Shown one piece after another: positions 6,188 through 7,288 of a DNA stretch of 7,288 nucleotides; the stretch's first letter is position 1, and each line of letters begins with the position of its first letter. This DNA is from DATKMP01 sp035541775. GTDB taxonomy: Bacteria; Bacteroidota; Ignavibacteria; UBA10030. The notes beneath the pieces are model-generated. The model was not told the DNA's origin, searched no databases, and saw only the letters and a list, made by a program, of their open reading frames with translations. The position numbers were made by a program, and so were the translations under genes. The stretch spans positions 1-7,288 of the forward strand of contig DATKMP010000087.1 of NCBI GenBank assembly GCA_035541775.1, given 5' to 3'.

Positions 6188-6207
6188 TACTGTTGTCTCT
6201 TATCTCG

Positions 6208-6280
6208 TGCACCCACCAGGACTCGAACCTGGAACCCACTGATTAAGAGTCAGTTGCTCTACCAATTGAGCCATGGGTGC
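6208..6280 (-). tRNA. tRNA-Lys (anticodon CUU)
   Basis: A complete 73-base cloverleaf on the - strand. The acceptor stem GCACCCA/TGGGTGC is a perfect 7 bp. The D arm is GCTC/GAGC with AATTGGTA. The anticodon arm ACTGA/TCAGT has loop CTCTTAA, giving anticodon CTT (reads AAG, lysine). A 5-base variable region GGGTT follows, then the T arm CCAGG/CCTGG with loop TTCGAGT, and discriminator A. The 3' CCA is not encoded (CGAG follows), so the tRNA nucleotidyltransferase must add it. The 5' end lies five bases past the secG stop, so it must be cut from the secG transcript by RNase P unless a promoter lies inside secG. Confidence 0.97.
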
Positions 6281-6285
6281 ATGGG

Positions 6286-6612
6286 TTAATGACTCGTTGG
6301 CGCAGCGACAGGTGCTTGTTGTGTCGGCGGCAAAGCTGCCGGCGGTGCGGACTGAATAACGCTTTCACGTTTCGTTTCGCCGCGCGGCAAAAGCCACAGA
6401 TTGATGACAAGCGCAAGAACCATAAAAATTCCTGCAAGCCACTGCGTTGTTTTCGTAAGAAAATCTGACGTACGGCGGACTCCAAATACTGCGCCGATGT
6501 TTGCCCCACCAAAGCTTCCGGCTAGTCCACCGCCTTTGCTCGACTGCATCAAAATAGCGAGCATCAATAAAATTCCAATAATAATTTCAATAATAATTGC
6601 AAGCGTATACAT
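6286..6612 (-). CDS. secG: Preprotein translocase subunit SecG
   Basis: SecG is the small accessory subunit of the SecYEG channel in the inner membrane and raises the efficiency of SecA-driven export. The product is 108 residues, normal for the family. The first membrane helix is at about 2-22 (IIIEIIIGILLMLAILMQ). The conserved cytoplasmic loop follows, SSKGGGLAGSFGG at 24-36 and FGVRRTSDFLTKTTQWLA at 43-60, and a second helix at about 59-76. The C-terminal 30 residues are Pro/Ala-rich and variable, as is usual. The ATG at 6612 has AAGGGA (6623-6628) ten bases upstream. A good promoter and a terminator-like hairpin lie directly upstream, and tRNA-Lys follows after five bases. A tRNA directly after secG is also known in E. 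coli, though there it is a leucine tRNA. Confidence 0.97.
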   Translation of the reverse strand: MYTLAIIIEIIIGILLMLAILMQSSKGGGLAGSFGGANIGAVFGVRRTSDFLTKTTQWLAGIFMVLALVINLWLLPRGETKRESVIQSAPPAALPPTQQAPVAAPTSH

Positions 6613-6633
6613 CGCGATTTTTTCCCTTATACG

Positions 6634-6660
6634 AAAAAAATCCCCACCATCAGTGGGGTT
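6634..6660 (-). terminator. Terminator-like hairpin in front of secG
   Basis: CCCCAC (6642-6647 on +) pairs with GTGGGG (6653-6658) around a 5-base loop, and an outer A-T pair follows after one mismatch. On the - strand the stem is followed by A and seven T (6640-6634). It would end transcripts from the Hpt gene, which stops 90 bases upstream. It lies downstream of the secG promoter, so secG transcripts must pass it; it is therefore either leaky, regulated or a 5' stabilising hairpin. Confidence 0.75.
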
Positions 6661-6669
6661 AGATAAGAT

Positions 6670-6698
6670 AGTATAGCAAATTTTAGCCCAAAACGCAA
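6670..6698 (-). promoter_or_regulatory. Promoter of secG
   Basis: On the - strand TTGCGT (6698-6693), a 17-base spacer, then TATACT (6675-6670, five of six consensus matches). The surrounding DNA is A/T-rich. The predicted start is near 6664, only about six bases before the hairpin arm, giving a leader of about 52 bases. This is the best promoter match in the window. Confidence 0.6.
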
Positions 6699-6749
6699 GA
6701 CTGTTTTACTCTGAATTATGAAGTTTTTTCGTTTGGACCTATGCGGATA

Positions 6750-7118
6750 TTATAAGGATTGTTTCTTTTTAAATGCGTCGAATAATATTTGCAAATTGTT
6801 TAATTCCTTTTGCAATTCGTCGATGCTTTCGAGAGGTGGAAATTGTTCTTTGGCGCGGCCTGCGGTTTCTAATGCGAAACATAAATCTCCCAACCGTTTT
6901 GCCCCGAGATTGTAACTGCTGCCCTTCAAGGTGTGAGCGGTCGTTCGCAATGCTTCAAAATCTTTTTTCAAAATCGCATCGCGTATTGACGATATCATCT
7001 TTGGCGATTCCGCCATATAGATTTCCACAAGTTCATAAACGAATTCCACATCGGTCTCTTCTTTCAACATGGTCAATCGTTCTACCAGCGCTTCTTCATA
7101 TTCGGCTTGTGTCATCAT
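6750..7118 (-). CDS. Stand-alone Hpt (histidine phosphotransfer) protein
   Basis: Small cytoplasmic phosphotransfer protein of 122 residues, essentially a single Hpt four-helix domain. The phosphoacceptor is His62 in AHTLKGSSYNLGAKRLGDLC (61-80), with the conserved Lys65, Gly66 and Ser67 after it; ALE at 82-84 continues the helix. There is no kinase or receiver domain in it, so it relays phosphate between response-regulator receiver domains. Its ATG overlaps the TGA of the upstream receiver gene (ATGA), indicating translational coupling and a common phosphorelay. AGGA at 7124-7127 is five bases from the first ATG (7118) and eight from a second one (7115), so either may be used. The specific pathway cannot be told from the window, and no output domain is visible. 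Confidence 0.95.
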   Translation of the reverse strand: MMTQAEYEEALVERLTMLKEETDVEFVYELVEIYMAESPKMISSIRDAILKKDFEALRTTAHTLKGSSYNLGAKRLGDLCFALETAGRAKEQFPPLESIDELQKELNNLQILFDAFKKKQSL

Positions 7119-7288
7119 TTAGTTCCTATCGTTTCTACCCATTTTAAAAGAATATTTTTTACTTCATCAACCAGCATCGGCTTGCTCAGATAATCGTCCA
7201 TGCCGGCAGCAAGGCATTTTTCACGGTCACCCTGCATTGCATTTGCGGTCATCGCGACGATGGCGATGTTATTTTTGAAATGGCCGGT
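7115..7288 (-). CDS. Receiver domain, C-terminal end (hybrid kinase or response regulator, truncated)
   Basis: The last 57 codons of a protein whose start lies beyond the right edge. The residues IAIVAMTANAMQGDREKCLA and AGMDDYLSKPM are the end of a CheY-like receiver domain: the conserved Thr of AMTA (beta-4) and the conserved Lys of SKP (beta-5) are both present. The phosphoacceptor Asp would be outside the window. This version (TANAMQGDR, GMDDYLSKP) is typical of receivers at the C-terminus of hybrid histidine kinases, so a hybrid kinase is the likelier whole protein, though a single-domain response regulator is possible. About 13 residues follow alpha-5, then TGA. The stop overlaps the Hpt start by four bases. 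Together they form a His-Asp-His-Asp relay pair. Confidence 0.93.
   Translation of the reverse strand, partial: TGHFKNNIAIVAMTANAMQGDREKCLAAGMDDYLSKPMLVDEVKNILLKWVETIGTK

Overview
This is a bacterial chromosomal window made almost entirely of core housekeeping genes. I see no mobile element, CRISPR array, prophage gene or obvious foreign island. The ribosomal-protein, UMP kinase and recycling-factor order (rplM-rpsI-rpsB-tsf-pyrH-frr) is common in the Bacteroidetes/Chlorobi/Ignavibacteria (FCB) neighbourhood but also occurs in other phyla. Clear Shine-Dalgarno sites and a short EF-Ts do not settle the phylum, so that placement is a low-confidence inference.

Layout. The 3' end of polA lies on the + strand (1-940). 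Everything else is on the - strand. Reading that strand from the right edge of the window: the C-terminal end of a response-regulator receiver domain (7115-7288) overlaps a stand-alone Hpt phosphotransfer gene (6750-7118) by 4 bases. Then come a promoter plus terminator hairpin, secG (6286-6612), tRNA-Lys(CUU) (6208-6280), rplM (5678-6118), rpsI (5274-5660), a hairpin, a structured leader, rpsB (4305-5075), tsf (3698-4303), an internal terminator, pyrH (2916-3650), frr (2317-2880) and a strong terminator. Last come a double-PspC membrane protein gene (1460-2200) and a six-helix membrane protein gene (948-1463) that overlap by 4 bases and converge on polA.

Function. The central block supplies translation: 50S protein L13, 30S proteins S9 and S2, the elongation factor EF-Ts, the ribosome recycling factor and a lysine tRNA. 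UMP kinase (pyrimidine nucleotide supply) sits between tsf and frr, as it often does. secG provides a subunit of the SecYEG translocon. The receiver/Hpt pair is part of a multistep phosphorelay whose kinase lies outside the window. The PspC pair is probably an envelope-associated module, by homology to phage-shock and LiaI/LiaF-type proteins.

The most notable signals are regulatory rather than new genes. Terminator hairpins abut the ribosome-binding sites of pyrH and secG, with promoter-like sequences next to or overlapping them. A stem-loop in the rpsB leader has G-U pairs that form only in the sense transcript. The PspC protein carries two PspC domains around a LiaI/LiaF-like membrane segment. 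I found no convincing undescribed system.
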